DNA from: CAIODY01 sp046051225
GTDB taxonomy: Bacteria; Bacteroidota; Bacteroidia; Chitinophagales; CAIODY01
Reading direction: 5' to 3'
Length of the DNA: 64,000 bases
Assembly: GCA_046051225.1 (NCBI GenBank)
Contig: JBJOOR010000006.1
Coordinates: forward strand, 124,001-188,000
Shown here: positions 8,004-16,708 of the stretch, piece after piece
Numbering within the stretch: position 1 is the first letter of the stretch
How the letters are laid out: each line of letters opens with the position of its first letter
Position numbers and translations under genes: made by a program
Notes under the pieces: generated by a model
Seen by the model: the letters and a program-made list of their open reading frames with translations, nothing else
Told to the model about the DNA's origin: nothing
The model's database searches: none

Positions 8004-9311
8004 TTATAATACTGGATTTCTGCCTATTGAGTGGTACACAAAGCCCAGTTCTTTCATTTGTTCGGGTGTAAATACATTTCTACCATCAAATACAATAGGT
8101 TGTTTTAGCATTGATTTTATAACATCAAAATCGGGCGTTCGGAATTCGTTCCATTCGGTTAATATGGCTAATGCCGAAGCATCTTTTAATGCATCATTAG
8201 GGTCGGCTACAAATTCTATTTTATTACCAAATATACTTTTCATGTGTTCGTTGGCAGCAGGGTCGTAAGCCTTAATTTTAGCACCAGCGGCTATTAAATT
8301 ATCTACAATATATAATGATGGTGCTTCGCGAATATCGTCTGTATTGGGTTTGAATGCTAAACCCCATATAGCAATGGTATGTCCTGTTAAATCTTTAAAA
8401 TGATTAATGATTTTGGTAGATAAAATGTGTTTTTGAATTTGATTTACATTCATCACACTGTCTAAAATTTTAAAATCGTAGTTATAATCTCGGGCTGTTT
8501 TGGCTAATGCTTGTACATCTTTAGGAAAACAACTGCCGCCATATCCAATACCCGAAAACAAGAATCTTTTACCAATACGATTATCGCTGCCCATACCTTT
8601 TCGAACCATATCTACATTGGCGCCTACCTTTTCGCAAAGGTTTGCCATTTCGTTCATAAATGAAATACGCATTGCCAAATAAGAATTGGCTGCATATTTG
8701 GTCATTTCGGCACTTTTTTCATCCATAAAATATATAGGATTGCCTTGGCGAACAAATGGTTCGTATAATTTTTCCATTAGTTCAATGGCTCTATCGCTTT
8801 GTGTGCCAATTACCACTCTGTCGGGTTTCATAAAATCTTCAACAGCTACACCTTCACGTAAAAATTCGGGATTACTTACTACATCAAAATCGCACTTAGC
8901 ATTTAATGCCACCTTTGCCCTAACCATTTCGGCAGTACCCACTGGCACAGTGCTTTTATCAATAATTACTTTGTACGATGTGATTATTTTTCCCAATTCT
9001 TCGGCTACGCCAAGTATATAGCTTAAATCAGCCGAACCATCTTCGCCAGGGGGTGTAGGCAAAGCCAAGAAAATAATATCGCTTTTATCAATGGCTTCTT
9101 TTAAATTAAGTGTGAACTCGATACGATTGTGCTTGATATTTCTTTCTAATAATACATCTAAGCCTGGTTCATATATAGGCAATTCGCCTTTTAATAATTT
9201 GTCAATCTTTTCTTTATTTACATCTACACATATCACATGATTACCTGTTTCGGCAAAACATGTACCTGTAACCAAGCCTACATAGCCTGTTCCTACTACT
9301 GCTATTCTCAT
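8004..9311 (-). CDS. ugd: UDP-glucose 6-dehydrogenase
   Basis: Oxidises UDP-glucose to UDP-glucuronate with two NAD, a precursor for capsule, O-antigen or exopolysaccharide sugars. The 435-aa protein starts with the Rossmann motif GTGYVGLVTGTCFAETG, keeps the nucleotide-sugar segment VVSNPEFLREG, and has the catalytic cysteine in GYGGSCFPKD (about residue 261). The C-terminal UDP-binding domain carries WGLAFKPNTDDIREAPS. Length is normal. The upstream DegT aminotransferase is 12 bp away and in the same direction, so the two form a small operon that suggests an amino-sugar uronic acid, although no glycosyltransferase or C-3 dehydrogenase is in view. Confidence 0.95.
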   Translation of the reverse strand: MRIAVVGTGYVGLVTGTCFAETGNHVICVDVNKEKIDKLLKGELPIYEPGLDVLLERNIKHNRIEFTLNLKEAIDKSDIIFLALPTPPGEDGSADLSYILGVAEELGKIITSYKVIIDKSTVPVGTAEMVRAKVALNAKCDFDVVSNPEFLREGVAVEDFMKPDRVVIGTQSDRAIELMEKLYEPFVRQGNPIYFMDEKSAEMTKYAANSYLAMRISFMNEMANLCEKVGANVDMVRKGMGSDNRIGKRFLFSGIGYGGSCFPKDVQALAKTARDYNYDFKILDSVMNVNQIQKHILSTKIINHFKDLTGHTIAIWGLAFKPNTDDIREAPSLYIVDNLIAAGAKIKAYDPAANEHMKSIFGNKIEFVADPNDALKDASALAILTEWNEFRTPDFDVIKSMLKQPIVFDGRNVFTPEQMKELGFVYHSIGRNPVL

Positions 9312-9323
9312 TTTTTATTTATT

Positions 9324-10448
9324 TTATTTATAAAATTCTAATACTTTTTCGATAATAAACTGTTGTTGTTCGGCTTCCATTTCGGTATGAATAGGTAATG
9401 ATATTACTCTATCAGTAAGCCAATTGGTATTTTTTAAATCGCCTACCATTTTATATTTTCCTTCAAATGCTTTTTGTAGATGAGCAGGAATTGGATAATA
9501 AATCATGCTTGGAATTCCTTTCTCTTTTAAGTATGCTTGCAATTCATTTCTACGTTCGCTTACAATCATAGTATATTGATGGTATACATGATGACTATAA
9601 GCTGCACGGGCAGGTGCATTTATTATAGGATGATTAGCAAAAGCTGCATCATACTTATCAGCCACAATTCTACGGGCATTGCAATATTCATCTAAATGTT
9701 TCAATTTGGCATTTAATACTACGGCTTGAATAGTATCTAATCTTGAATTAACGCCAATAACATCATGCTTGTATTGAATGCTTTGTCCATGGTTGGCAAC
9801 CATTTTTAATTGATTAGCCAATGCTTCATCATTGCAATACATAGCACCACCATCGCCATAACAACCTAAATTTTTAGAAGGAAAAAATGAGGTGCAACCA
9901 ATTGTTCCCATCGTTCCGTTAGTTTTTTTTCTACCGTTGCTAAAAGTATAATGTCCGCCGATGGCTTGTGCATTATCTTCAATTACATATAAATTGTGTT
10001 GGGTAGCAATTGCCATTATTTCTTCCATTTGTGCGCTCTGACCGTAAAGATGAACAGGCACAATGGCTTTTGTTTTGGGTGTGATAGCCTTTTCAATTTC
10101 TTTTGGGTCGATGGTAAATGTATCGGCATGTACATCAACAAATACAGGCACTAAACCCAATAATGCTAATACTTCGCAAGTAGCAATATAAGTAAATGAT
10201 GGAGTAATAACTTCATCGCCAGGTTGTAATCCTAAAGCCATCATGGCTATTTGCAAGGCATCAGTACCATTAGCACATGGTATTACATAAGGAGCATCTA
10301 AATATCTTGATAATCCGTCAGCAAAATCTTGCACTGCTTTGCCTTTAATAAAAGCTGCGTTGCTTAATACTTCTTGAATACCATTATCAACTTCAGTTTT
10401 TATTTTTTGATATTGAGTTTTTAAATCAACCATTTCTATTTGCTTCAT
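9324..10448 (-). CDS. DegT/DnrJ/EryC1-family sugar aminotransferase
   Basis: A PLP enzyme of 374 aa that transaminates a keto-sugar nucleotide. The PLP lysine sits in the motif FFPSKNLGCYGDGGA (about residue 190), and CANGTDALQIAM and VHLYGQSAQM are typical of the DegT/WecE/WbpE group. WbpE-type enzymes act on UDP-3-keto-GlcNAcA, which would fit its partner ugd, but the exact substrate cannot be read from sequence. It is the first gene of a two-gene operon with a clear TAnnTTTG promoter about 30 bp upstream. The pathway (surface polysaccharide) is an inference from context. Confidence 0.88.
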   Translation of the reverse strand: MKQIEMVDLKTQYQKIKTEVDNGIQEVLSNAAFIKGKAVQDFADGLSRYLDAPYVIPCANGTDALQIAMMALGLQPGDEVITPSFTYIATCEVLALLGLVPVFVDVHADTFTIDPKEIEKAITPKTKAIVPVHLYGQSAQMEEIMAIATQHNLYVIEDNAQAIGGHYTFSNGRKKTNGTMGTIGCTSFFPSKNLGCYGDGGAMYCNDEALANQLKMVANHGQSIQYKHDVIGVNSRLDTIQAVVLNAKLKHLDEYCNARRIVADKYDAAFANHPIINAPARAAYSHHVYHQYTMIVSERRNELQAYLKEKGIPSMIYYPIPAHLQKAFEGKYKMVGDLKNTNWLTDRVISLPIHTEMEAEQQQFIIEKVLEFYK

Positions 10449-10476
10449 ATAAAATCTTTGTTTTATTTAAGAAACG

Positions 10477-10484
10477 CAAAAGTA
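10477..10484 (-). promoter_or_regulatory. Promoter -7 box for the DegT-ugd operon
   Basis: Read on the minus strand this is TACTTTTG, a perfect TAnnTTTG match, 28 bp upstream of the start codon. A -33 element is not clear. Confidence 0.6.
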
Positions 10485-10575
10485 AAATGAAAAGTGTAAT
10501 GGAGGTAAATTTTATTGATTTATGTGGTAGGTTTTATTAATTAATTAATCCATTAGTTAATAACCCTTGTATTTT

Positions 10576-11448
10576 TTAAAGGTTGCCTTGCAAGCCACCA
10601 GTATGTATGGCTAATAAAGTTGATGGTTTGGCAAAATAATCTTGTTGTATATTTTGCCAAATGCCATACATCATTTTAGCTGTATATACCCTATCTAATG
10701 GTAATTGCAAAGTAGTATGGGCATATATCATAAACTCATTTAGCTTACTATTGGTTTTGCCAAAGCCCCCAAAATGATAATCGAGCCACCATTCAATGGT
10801 TTCTGCTTTTGTAAATAATTTTATTTCTTGGCTTAAATAGGCTGCATTTTTTAATGCTGGTACGGCAATTATTTTTTGATGCATTAATGCAGAATTGCTA
10901 ATGCCAGCTAATGTGGTGGCATTGCCTACTGGCACAATGATATGCGATGTAAGAGGAAGTATATTTTCTACACATCTTAATTTCAAAATTTCTTCGCAAC
11001 CTTTTACACCTAAGGCAGTATGCCCACCAGATGGAATCCAATACACATTTTTATCGGGTGTAAAATTTGTTTCTTTATTTTCAATATCATATTCATCGTT
11101 GGTTAAAAATGAAAGTTGCATTCCATTTTTTTTGGCATTTACTAAGGTAGGGTAATTGGTATAATTGCCAGTAAATCTTACTTTGCCAATGGTATTAAGT
11201 CCATTATGTTTTCCAAAAGCTGCCAAAGCTGCTAAATGATTAGACCATGGACCACCAAACGAACCGATTGTTGTATAGCCTTTTTTTATAGCATCATCAA
11301 TATGATATTTTAGCTTGTACCATTTATTGCCGCCATATTCGGGATGGATTAAATCTAGCCTAAGTACAAATAATGTTATTTGTTTTTCATCTAATAAAGG
11401 ATGAAAAATTGGTTGAATAAAGTTAAGTGATACATCGGGCAAATTCAT
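10576..11448 (-). CDS. ACC deaminase / D-cysteine desulfhydrase family PLP enzyme
   Basis: A fold-type II PLP enzyme of 290 aa. The family lysine lies in GGNKWYKLKYH (about residues 39-49), and SFGGPWSNHLAALAA matches the substrate-carboxylate loop SxGGxxSNHxRAxAA. Members either break down D-cysteine to pyruvate, sulfide and ammonia or, less often, open 1-aminocyclopropane-1-carboxylate; D-cysteine desulfhydrase-like activity is the safer guess. It is about 30-40 residues shorter than characterised enzymes. It lies 4 bp downstream of aroK, so the two are cotranscribed without an evident metabolic tie. Confidence 0.8.
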   Translation of the reverse strand: MNLPDVSLNFIQPIFHPLLDEKQITLFVLRLDLIHPEYGGNKWYKLKYHIDDAIKKGYTTIGSFGGPWSNHLAALAAFGKHNGLNTIGKVRFTGNYTNYPTLVNAKKNGMQLSFLTNDEYDIENKETNFTPDKNVYWIPSGGHTALGVKGCEEILKLRCVENILPLTSHIIVPVGNATTLAGISNSALMHQKIIAVPALKNAAYLSQEIKLFTKAETIEWWLDYHFGGFGKTNSKLNEFMIYAHTTLQLPLDRVYTAKMMYGIWQNIQQDYFAKPSTLLAIHTGGLQGNL

Positions 11449-11452
11449 TGTG

Positions 11453-11974
11453 CTAACTGCTTAATTGCATTTTTTGTTTGATGGTAGCTATTACAGTTTC
11501 TTCATTTTTTGAGGCATCAATTGTAAGGTTACAACTTTCATAAAAAGGTAATCGGCTATTAAAAAGGGTAAGCAAATCGGCTTTGAATGTTTGGTTGGGT
11601 AAGGCTTTAAGCAGTGGGCGCTTGTTAATGGCATCGGGTGTATTTAATCTATTATAAAGCGTTTCAAATTTATGTTGTAGATAAATAGTGGTTCCGTTTT
11701 GTTTCATAAAATGATACGATTCGGAATAAGTGATAGCACCGCCACCACAGGCAATTACAATGTTTTCGTAAATTAATAAATCTTGTAAATATTCAAGTTC
11801 TAAAGTTCTGAAATAAGCTTCGCCCCATTGATTAAATAGTAAAGGAATAGAAGTGAATGTTTTTTCTTCGATAAAATTATCTAAATCAACAAATAAATAG
11901 CCTAGGCTTTTTGCTAAAGCTTTACCTGTTTTGGTTTTGCCACAGCCCATAAATCCGTTAAGATAAATTCGCAT
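11453..11974 (-). CDS. aroK: Shikimate kinase
   Basis: Phosphorylates shikimate at O-3 with ATP in aromatic amino acid synthesis. The 173-aa protein has the P-loop GFMGCGKTKTG (residues 7-17), in which the usual second serine/threonine pair is altered (KTKT rather than KST). It also has FVDLDNFIEE (substrate-binding aspartate) and ACGGGAIT (the Walker B-like GGG motif). The lid arginine region NKRPLL is present. Length is normal. It is the first gene of a pair with the D-cysteine desulfhydrase-like gene. Confidence 0.92.
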   Translation of the reverse strand: MRIYLNGFMGCGKTKTGKALAKSLGYLFVDLDNFIEEKTFTSIPLLFNQWGEAYFRTLELEYLQDLLIYENIVIACGGGAITYSESYHFMKQNGTTIYLQHKFETLYNRLNTPDAINKRPLLKALPNQTFKADLLTLFNSRLPFYESCNLTIDASKNEETVIATIKQKMQLSS

Positions 11975-12107
11975 AGATGTTTTAATAATTTATTACTACT
12001 GCAAAGAAACTATATTATGATGGTAATAATTTTGTAACTAATAATATTGAACCAACATTTTATTGCCGATTGTTTATTAAAATGAATGAATACAAATTCA
12101 ATATAAT

Positions 12108-12115
12108 TACTTTTG
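12108..12115 (+). promoter_or_regulatory. Promoter -7 box of the flavin reductase gene
   Basis: TACTTTTG, a perfect TAnnTTTG match, 18 bp before the ATG at 12134. Confidence 0.55.
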
Positions 12116-12133
12116 CTATCTAAATAAGTAATT

Positions 12134-12970
12134 ATGAAAATTATACCAAGCGAAATAGCCACAGGCAAACTACATGCCTATATGCTAGGCGCTATAGCCC
12201 CCCGACCTATTGCTTTTGCCAGCACAATAGATAGCGATGGCAATAGCAATTTAGCACCCTATAGTTTTTTTAATGCCTTTGGTAGTAATCCTACCACATT
12301 AATATTTTCGCCTGCTCGAAGAGTTAGAAATAATACCATTAAGCATACTTTAGAAAATGTAATAACTAATAAAGAGGTGGTAATAAATGTAGTAAATTAT
12401 AGCATGGTGCAACAAATGAGTTTAGCTAGTTGCGAATATCCAAAAGGGATAAGCGAATTTACCAAGGCAGGTTTTACACCTTTAGCATCGGAGGTGGTAA
12501 AACCATTTCGGGTTGCTGAATCGCCTGTTCAGTTTGAATGTAAGGTACGTGAAGTAATTGCTACAGGTACCGAAGGGGGCGCAGGCAATTTAATAGTTTG
12601 CGAAATTTTGGTGATGCATATTAATGATGATGTATTAGATGAATCGATGAGAATTGATGCTAATAAGATAGATTTGGTTGCTAGAATGGGTGGCGATTTA
12701 TATTGCCGAGCAAGTGGCAAAGCATTATTTGAAGTAAGCAAACCTAATGAAAAACTAGGCATAGGCATAGATGGTTTGCCACTTGAAATACGCAATAGCA
12801 GCATACTTTCGGGCAATGATTTAGGCATGTTGGCAAATGTTGAACAAATACCAATGGTAGAAAAAACAAATACTTATGCTAATACATCGACAGAACAAAA
12901 ACATACTTTAGCCAAACAATTTTTAGCTGAAAAAAACATAGCCGATGCTTGGCGTATCTTAATGAGTTAA
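12134..12970 (+). CDS. Flavin reductase-like (DIM6/NTAB) FMN-binding protein
   Basis: A split-barrel flavoprotein of 278 aa. The N-terminal two thirds carries the family signature: APRPIAFASTIDSDGNSNLA, then SFFNAFGSNPTTLIFSP, which wraps the FMN phosphate. Relatives reduce free flavin or act as NAD(P)H-dependent oxidoreductases; some are annotated as conserved hypothetical flavoproteins in Bacteroidota. The C-terminal extension (about 200-278) is typical of this subgroup. Monocistronic, with its own promoter box and a terminator shared with the convergent phospholipase D-like gene. Physiological substrate unknown. Confidence 0.85.
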   Translation: MKIIPSEIATGKLHAYMLGAIAPRPIAFASTIDSDGNSNLAPYSFFNAFGSNPTTLIFSPARRVRNNTIKHTLENVITNKEVVINVVNYSMVQQMSLASCEYPKGISEFTKAGFTPLASEVVKPFRVAESPVQFECKVREVIATGTEGGAGNLIVCEILVMHINDDVLDESMRIDANKIDLVARMGGDLYCRASGKALFEVSKPNEKLGIGIDGLPLEIRNSSILSGNDLGMLANVEQIPMVEKTNTYANTSTEQKHTLAKQFLAEKNIADAWRILMS

Positions 12971-12998
12971 GATATATTAAACTATCAACTATCGGTAT

Positions 12999-13037
12999 AA
13001 AAAAAGCCGCTCCAAGTTTATCGGGGCGGCTTTTTTA
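12999..13037. terminator. Bidirectional terminator between flavin reductase and PLD-like genes
   Basis: Stem AAAAAAGCCGCTCC / GGGGCGGCTTTTTT (one mismatch) lying between convergent genes. It shares the AAAAAAGCCGCT arm with the terminator at 1774. Confidence 0.88.
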
Positions 13038-13054
13038 TACTCTAAATAGGTAGC

Positions 13055-15274
13055 TTATTTATTAATTATCCATTTAGTGGTAGCAGTACCTTTATCTGTA
13101 TTTATAGTTACAAAATAAATAGTTGAGCTTAAGCCAGCCACAGGCAATTCAACAGTATATTGATTATGTAATGGCAAGCGATACATTTCGATACCCGAAA
13201 TACTTGTTACACTTATATAGCCATTTACAGCTTGATTAAATTGCACCTTTGCATTTTCGTTGAAAGATGGATTAGGATAAATTTCGAATCCTGTATTATT
13301 GCTTAAAGTGGTATAGCCTATATTGTTGCTTGTGCAAGCTTTGTATGCTTTAGCTGTTAATGTATGCCCTGCATCGGTATATCGTTGCGAAAACTCTTGA
13401 TAATATAAATTAGCAATAGTAGAATCATGAATGATAATAGTATTTTCATCATTAAATGATTCGGCATTATTACTAATAGCGCTTGAACCTGTTATTACCA
13501 TTGGGTCGCTGCAAGCATCATTAGCATCAATAATAATATATTTATGATGAAATATGCCTGTATTGCCTGTAACGGCTACTGTATCAACCGAATTGTTTTT
13601 AAACGAATTTTGTACTGTGGCTGATGTGCCGCCTTTATCGCCTATGCCTGCAAAGTAAGCTCCGTTTTTATTTACAGCCGAATCTACAATGGTATAGGAT
13701 ACTTCGGTACGGGTAAATGAGCTCATGGCTACATATACTTCATAATTGGCTGTAGTAATATGTTTTTTTACTTGTGCAAGATAACCATCGGTTGGGCCAA
13801 AATATACTTCAACTCGTTTGCCTCCTATTTTAAATTCATGGGGCGAATAGGGTAAACCTATCGACTTTAAATTACTATATTTATGACCAATATAAAATTT
13901 TTCAAACTCTACTTGATAACCTTTGGCTAATGATTGGTCTTGAATGATTACCATATTGTTTTGATCGGTTAATAATTGTTGTTGCGTCCAATTGGTGCTA
14001 CCTGTTAATACTGTAGCTAATGATGGGCTGGCTACATCTCTAATTATAAATTTATTATGCATGTAGGTTGGATGGGTAATAGGTGTTTGATAAATATAAG
14101 GGGTGGTAAATAAAGATGTATTTACAGTTATATTACATACCAATCTTACCTGTACGCCACGAGTAACGGCATTGTTGATGGCTGTAATAACGCCCAAATT
14201 ATTATCTACATTATAAATACAAACATCTAATGTGCTTACTGCGGCATTAAAAAAGGCTATTAAAGTATCATCAAATGCATTGGGTAAATATTTTGCTAAA
14301 TTGTTATACTGTGCTTTCGAATTATCAACTGGATTATTAAAATAAGCTATCATCTTTCCGCTTGAATTAGATTCGGTAACCATTGCTTGTACACCGCTTT
14401 TTGATGTATCATTGGTGGCGCTTACCGAAATGCCTTGTACATAATATACTGTGGCGGCTGTTAAACCTGTTAAGCTTACTGTATGATTGGTTACCATGCT
14501 AGCACTTTGTACTACACTGGTTAATGCAGTGGGCGATAATCCATATCTAACGATGGTAGTACCTTGGTTTTGAGTATTAAAGCTTACATCAAATGAAGTT
14601 TGAGTAATGTTTGATTGGATTAATGAAGTTAATAACACAGGCGGATTGCCAATATATTTAATATCGTTTATATCACGAAGAAGTAATTGATACGATGTGC
14701 CTGTATAAGTGCCTACATTATATTCGCTTAATATACCTACTACATCTACTGGTACATTGGGAATAAGCGTACCTACTAAATTGCTCGAACCATTTATTCG
14801 TATATCTTCTATATTATTAGTGCCTTGATTGATATCATAGTTTTTATTGCCACTAAAATTGCCCGTGTTATTAAATGTAACGCCATTTAATCTTACTAAT
14901 ACACCTTCGTTGGCTTCAATAAATGTAGCATTGGTAGTACCTATTATTGGATTAGGTAAGGTATGCCCTGTTGAGTTGTTGGCTACATTGGGTGTAGTTA
15001 ATTCCATCAATCCATTGTATTGGGTTAATGTGCCACTTACTGTAATTGAATCGCCACGGTTGTAAGCTGCCATGCTTGTGCCATATACAGCTGCACCACC
15101 TGTGCCATCTTGTATGTATCGGATAGTACCACCCAATTCGGCTCCATTAGTTACAATACCTGTAATTGTGGCGGCGCCTGTACCTTGTGTACGAGCTGCT
15201 GCGCAGGTAATAGTTTGTGCTTTTGCTTGCATCATTGCTGCAATGGTAAAAGCAGTAAGTAAAATTTTCTTCAT
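13055..15274 (-). CDS. Secreted phospholipase D-like nuclease/lipase with T9SS sorting domain
   Basis: About 739 aa from the ATG at 15274, chosen over an upstream in-frame start because it gives a clean signal peptide (MKKILLTAFTIAAMMQAKAQ). After it come an OB-fold-like, DUF5689-type domain (about 20-215), a fibronectin type III-like domain (about 220-305), then two PLD half-sites: HNKFIIRD with GSTNWT, and HHKYIIID with GSSAIS. Both match the catalytic HxKxxxxD motif, so the active site looks complete. The C-terminus (FEIYPNPSF onward) is a type A T9SS sorting domain, so the protein is exported and cell-surface bound or released. PLD-fold members include lipases and nucleases; which applies here is unknown. 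Confidence 0.85.
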   Translation of the reverse strand: MKKILLTAFTIAAMMQAKAQTITCAAARTQGTGAATITGIVTNGAELGGTIRYIQDGTGGAAVYGTSMAAYNRGDSITVSGTLTQYNGLMELTTPNVANNSTGHTLPNPIIGTTNATFIEANEGVLVRLNGVTFNNTGNFSGNKNYDINQGTNNIEDIRINGSSNLVGTLIPNVPVDVVGILSEYNVGTYTGTSYQLLLRDINDIKYIGNPPVLLTSLIQSNITQTSFDVSFNTQNQGTTIVRYGLSPTALTSVVQSASMVTNHTVSLTGLTAATVYYVQGISVSATNDTSKSGVQAMVTESNSSGKMIAYFNNPVDNSKAQYNNLAKYLPNAFDDTLIAFFNAAVSTLDVCIYNVDNNLGVITAINNAVTRGVQVRLVCNITVNTSLFTTPYIYQTPITHPTYMHNKFIIRDVASPSLATVLTGSTNWTQQQLLTDQNNMVIIQDQSLAKGYQVEFEKFYIGHKYSNLKSIGLPYSPHEFKIGGKRVEVYFGPTDGYLAQVKKHITTANYEVYVAMSSFTRTEVSYTIVDSAVNKNGAYFAGIGDKGGTSATVQNSFKNNSVDTVAVTGNTGIFHHKYIIIDANDACSDPMVITGSSAISNNAESFNDENTIIIHDSTIANLYYQEFSQRYTDAGHTLTAKAYKACTSNNIGYTTLSNNTGFEIYPNPSFNENAKVQFNQAVNGYISVTSISGIEMYRLPLHNQYTVELPVAGLSSTIYFVTINTDKGTATTKWIINK

Positions 15275-15301
15275 CTTTATTATTGTTGATTTTTGCGAAG
15301 C

Positions 15302-15309
15302 CAAAGCTA
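15302..15309 (-). promoter_or_regulatory. Promoter -7 box of the PLD-like gene
   Basis: Minus-strand TAGCTTTG, a perfect TAnnTTTG match 27 bp upstream of the ATG at 15274. It supports that start over the in-frame codon at 15304. Confidence 0.55.
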
Positions 15310-15364
15310 AAAGTTTTTTACCGTTAGTATATGATTAATTTGTTAATTTGTGAAGCTAAACAAA

Positions 15365-15964
15365 ATGGAAATAATAGTAATTACACCAGCCAATACGATA
15401 ACTGATGAAGTGTATATTATTCATCAGCTATTCATTAATGGATTAATGAAGCTGCATATTCGCAAACCCAATTATACAATGGATGAGGTAAAGCAATATT
15501 TACTTCAAATAGATGCTGCCCATCATCATAAAATAGTATTGCATCAATATCCAGAGTTGATGCTACAGTTTAACCTTGCTGGATTTCATATTACACAGCA
15601 TTATATGCCTATGATTGATTCAATAAAAGAAATGATACTGCCGCATCAATCGCTATCTATCAGTTGCCATAGTTTTGATGAAATACAACAACTTAATGGT
15701 TTCGATTATTATTTTATTAGCCCCATTTTCGATAGCATTAGCAAAGCCAATTATAAAAGTGCCTTTAGTATTGATGAAATAAAAAACGCACTTGCTATTT
15801 GTAACAACAAAAAAATAATAGCCTTGGGTGGCATAAATGCCGATAACATGCAGTTAATAAAGCTAATGCAATTTAATGGTGTGGCTTTATTGGGCGGCTT
15901 ATGGCAAGCCATTGATATAACTGCCGAATGGAAAAAGATTGCATTTGGCATAAAAGAAACCTAG
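15365..15964 (+). CDS. ThiE/TenI-like thiamine phosphate synthase family protein, divergent
   Basis: A TIM-barrel protein of about 199 aa beginning MEIIVITPA; a GTG five codons upstream is in frame but less likely. It aligns with thiamine phosphate synthase in its overall pattern: strand one with HIRKPNYT in place of the canonical QLREK, then HQYPEL, GFHIT, SISCHSFDEI, FISPIFDSISK and ALGGINADN. Substitutions in the pyrimidine- and phosphate-binding segments suggest either a TenI-like paralog or a drifted synthase. No other thi gene is near. It is divergent from the PLD-like gene and convergent with ung. Confidence 0.75.
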   Translation: MEIIVITPANTITDEVYIIHQLFINGLMKLHIRKPNYTMDEVKQYLLQIDAAHHHKIVLHQYPELMLQFNLAGFHITQHYMPMIDSIKEMILPHQSLSISCHSFDEIQQLNGFDYYFISPIFDSISKANYKSAFSIDEIKNALAICNNKKIIALGGINADNMQLIKLMQFNGVALLGGLWQAIDITAEWKKIAFGIKET

Positions 15965-16027
15965 AGACAATAGTTGGGTTGCGATATGGTAATGAACCTG
16001 CTATTGCAAGCTTTGCACTTTAAAAAA

Positions 16028-16702
16028 TCACAATTGCCAATCAATTTTCAATTTGCCATTTTGCTCTAAATATTGGTTGGCAATAATAAAATGATTGCAG
16101 CCCAAAAAGCCTCGATGAGCTGATAGCGGCGATGGGTGAGGGGCTGTAAGAATAAGATGTTTCGAGGCATTGATTAAGGCTGCCTTTTGCTGTGCAAACG
16201 AACCCCAAAGTAAAAAAACTACGCCTTCGTTTTTATCAGCTATTAATTTAATTACAGCATCGGTAAATGTTTCCCATCCTATTTTGCTATGCGATAACGG
16301 CAAATTAGCCCTCACCGTTAAAAATGCATTTAATAAAAATACGCCCTGCTTAGCCCAATGTTCTAAATTGCCATGCTTAGGAATAACAAAATGGGGGTGG
16401 CTTAATCTTAATTCTTTAAAAATATTTAAAAGTGATGGCGGTGGCTTAATGCCCTGCTGTACCGAAAAACATAAACCATGTGCTTGGTTGATGCCATGAT
16501 AAGGGTCTTGCCCTATAATTACAACTTTAATGTTGTTGAAAGCAGTGGTATTAAATGCGTTAAAAATATATTTACCATTGGGGTAAATAATATTGCCCTC
16601 TGCCTTTTCTTTTTTTAATTGATTTACAATAGATGCAAAATAAGGTTTATCAAATTCATCTTGCAGCAAGGCTTTCCACGATGTTTCAATATCTACATCC
16701 AT
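16028..16702 (-). CDS. ung: Uracil-DNA glycosylase
   Basis: Removes uracil from DNA in base excision repair. The 224-aa protein has the family 1 water-activating motif GQDPYHG (residues 64-70, catalytic Asp66) and the DNA-intercalation loop HPSPLSAHRG near residue 190, containing the conserved histidine. LLNAFLTVRANLPLSH matches the usual LLNTVLTVRxGxAxSH. Length is normal. It starts 6 bp downstream of the moxR stop, so it is cotranscribed with moxR. Confidence 0.97.
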   Translation of the reverse strand: MDVDIETSWKALLQDEFDKPYFASIVNQLKKEKAEGNIIYPNGKYIFNAFNTTAFNNIKVVIIGQDPYHGINQAHGLCFSVQQGIKPPPSLLNIFKELRLSHPHFVIPKHGNLEHWAKQGVFLLNAFLTVRANLPLSHSKIGWETFTDAVIKLIADKNEGVVFLLWGSFAQQKAALINASKHLILTAPHPSPLSAHRGFLGCNHFIIANQYLEQNGKLKIDWQL

Positions 16703-16708
16703 GTTTGA

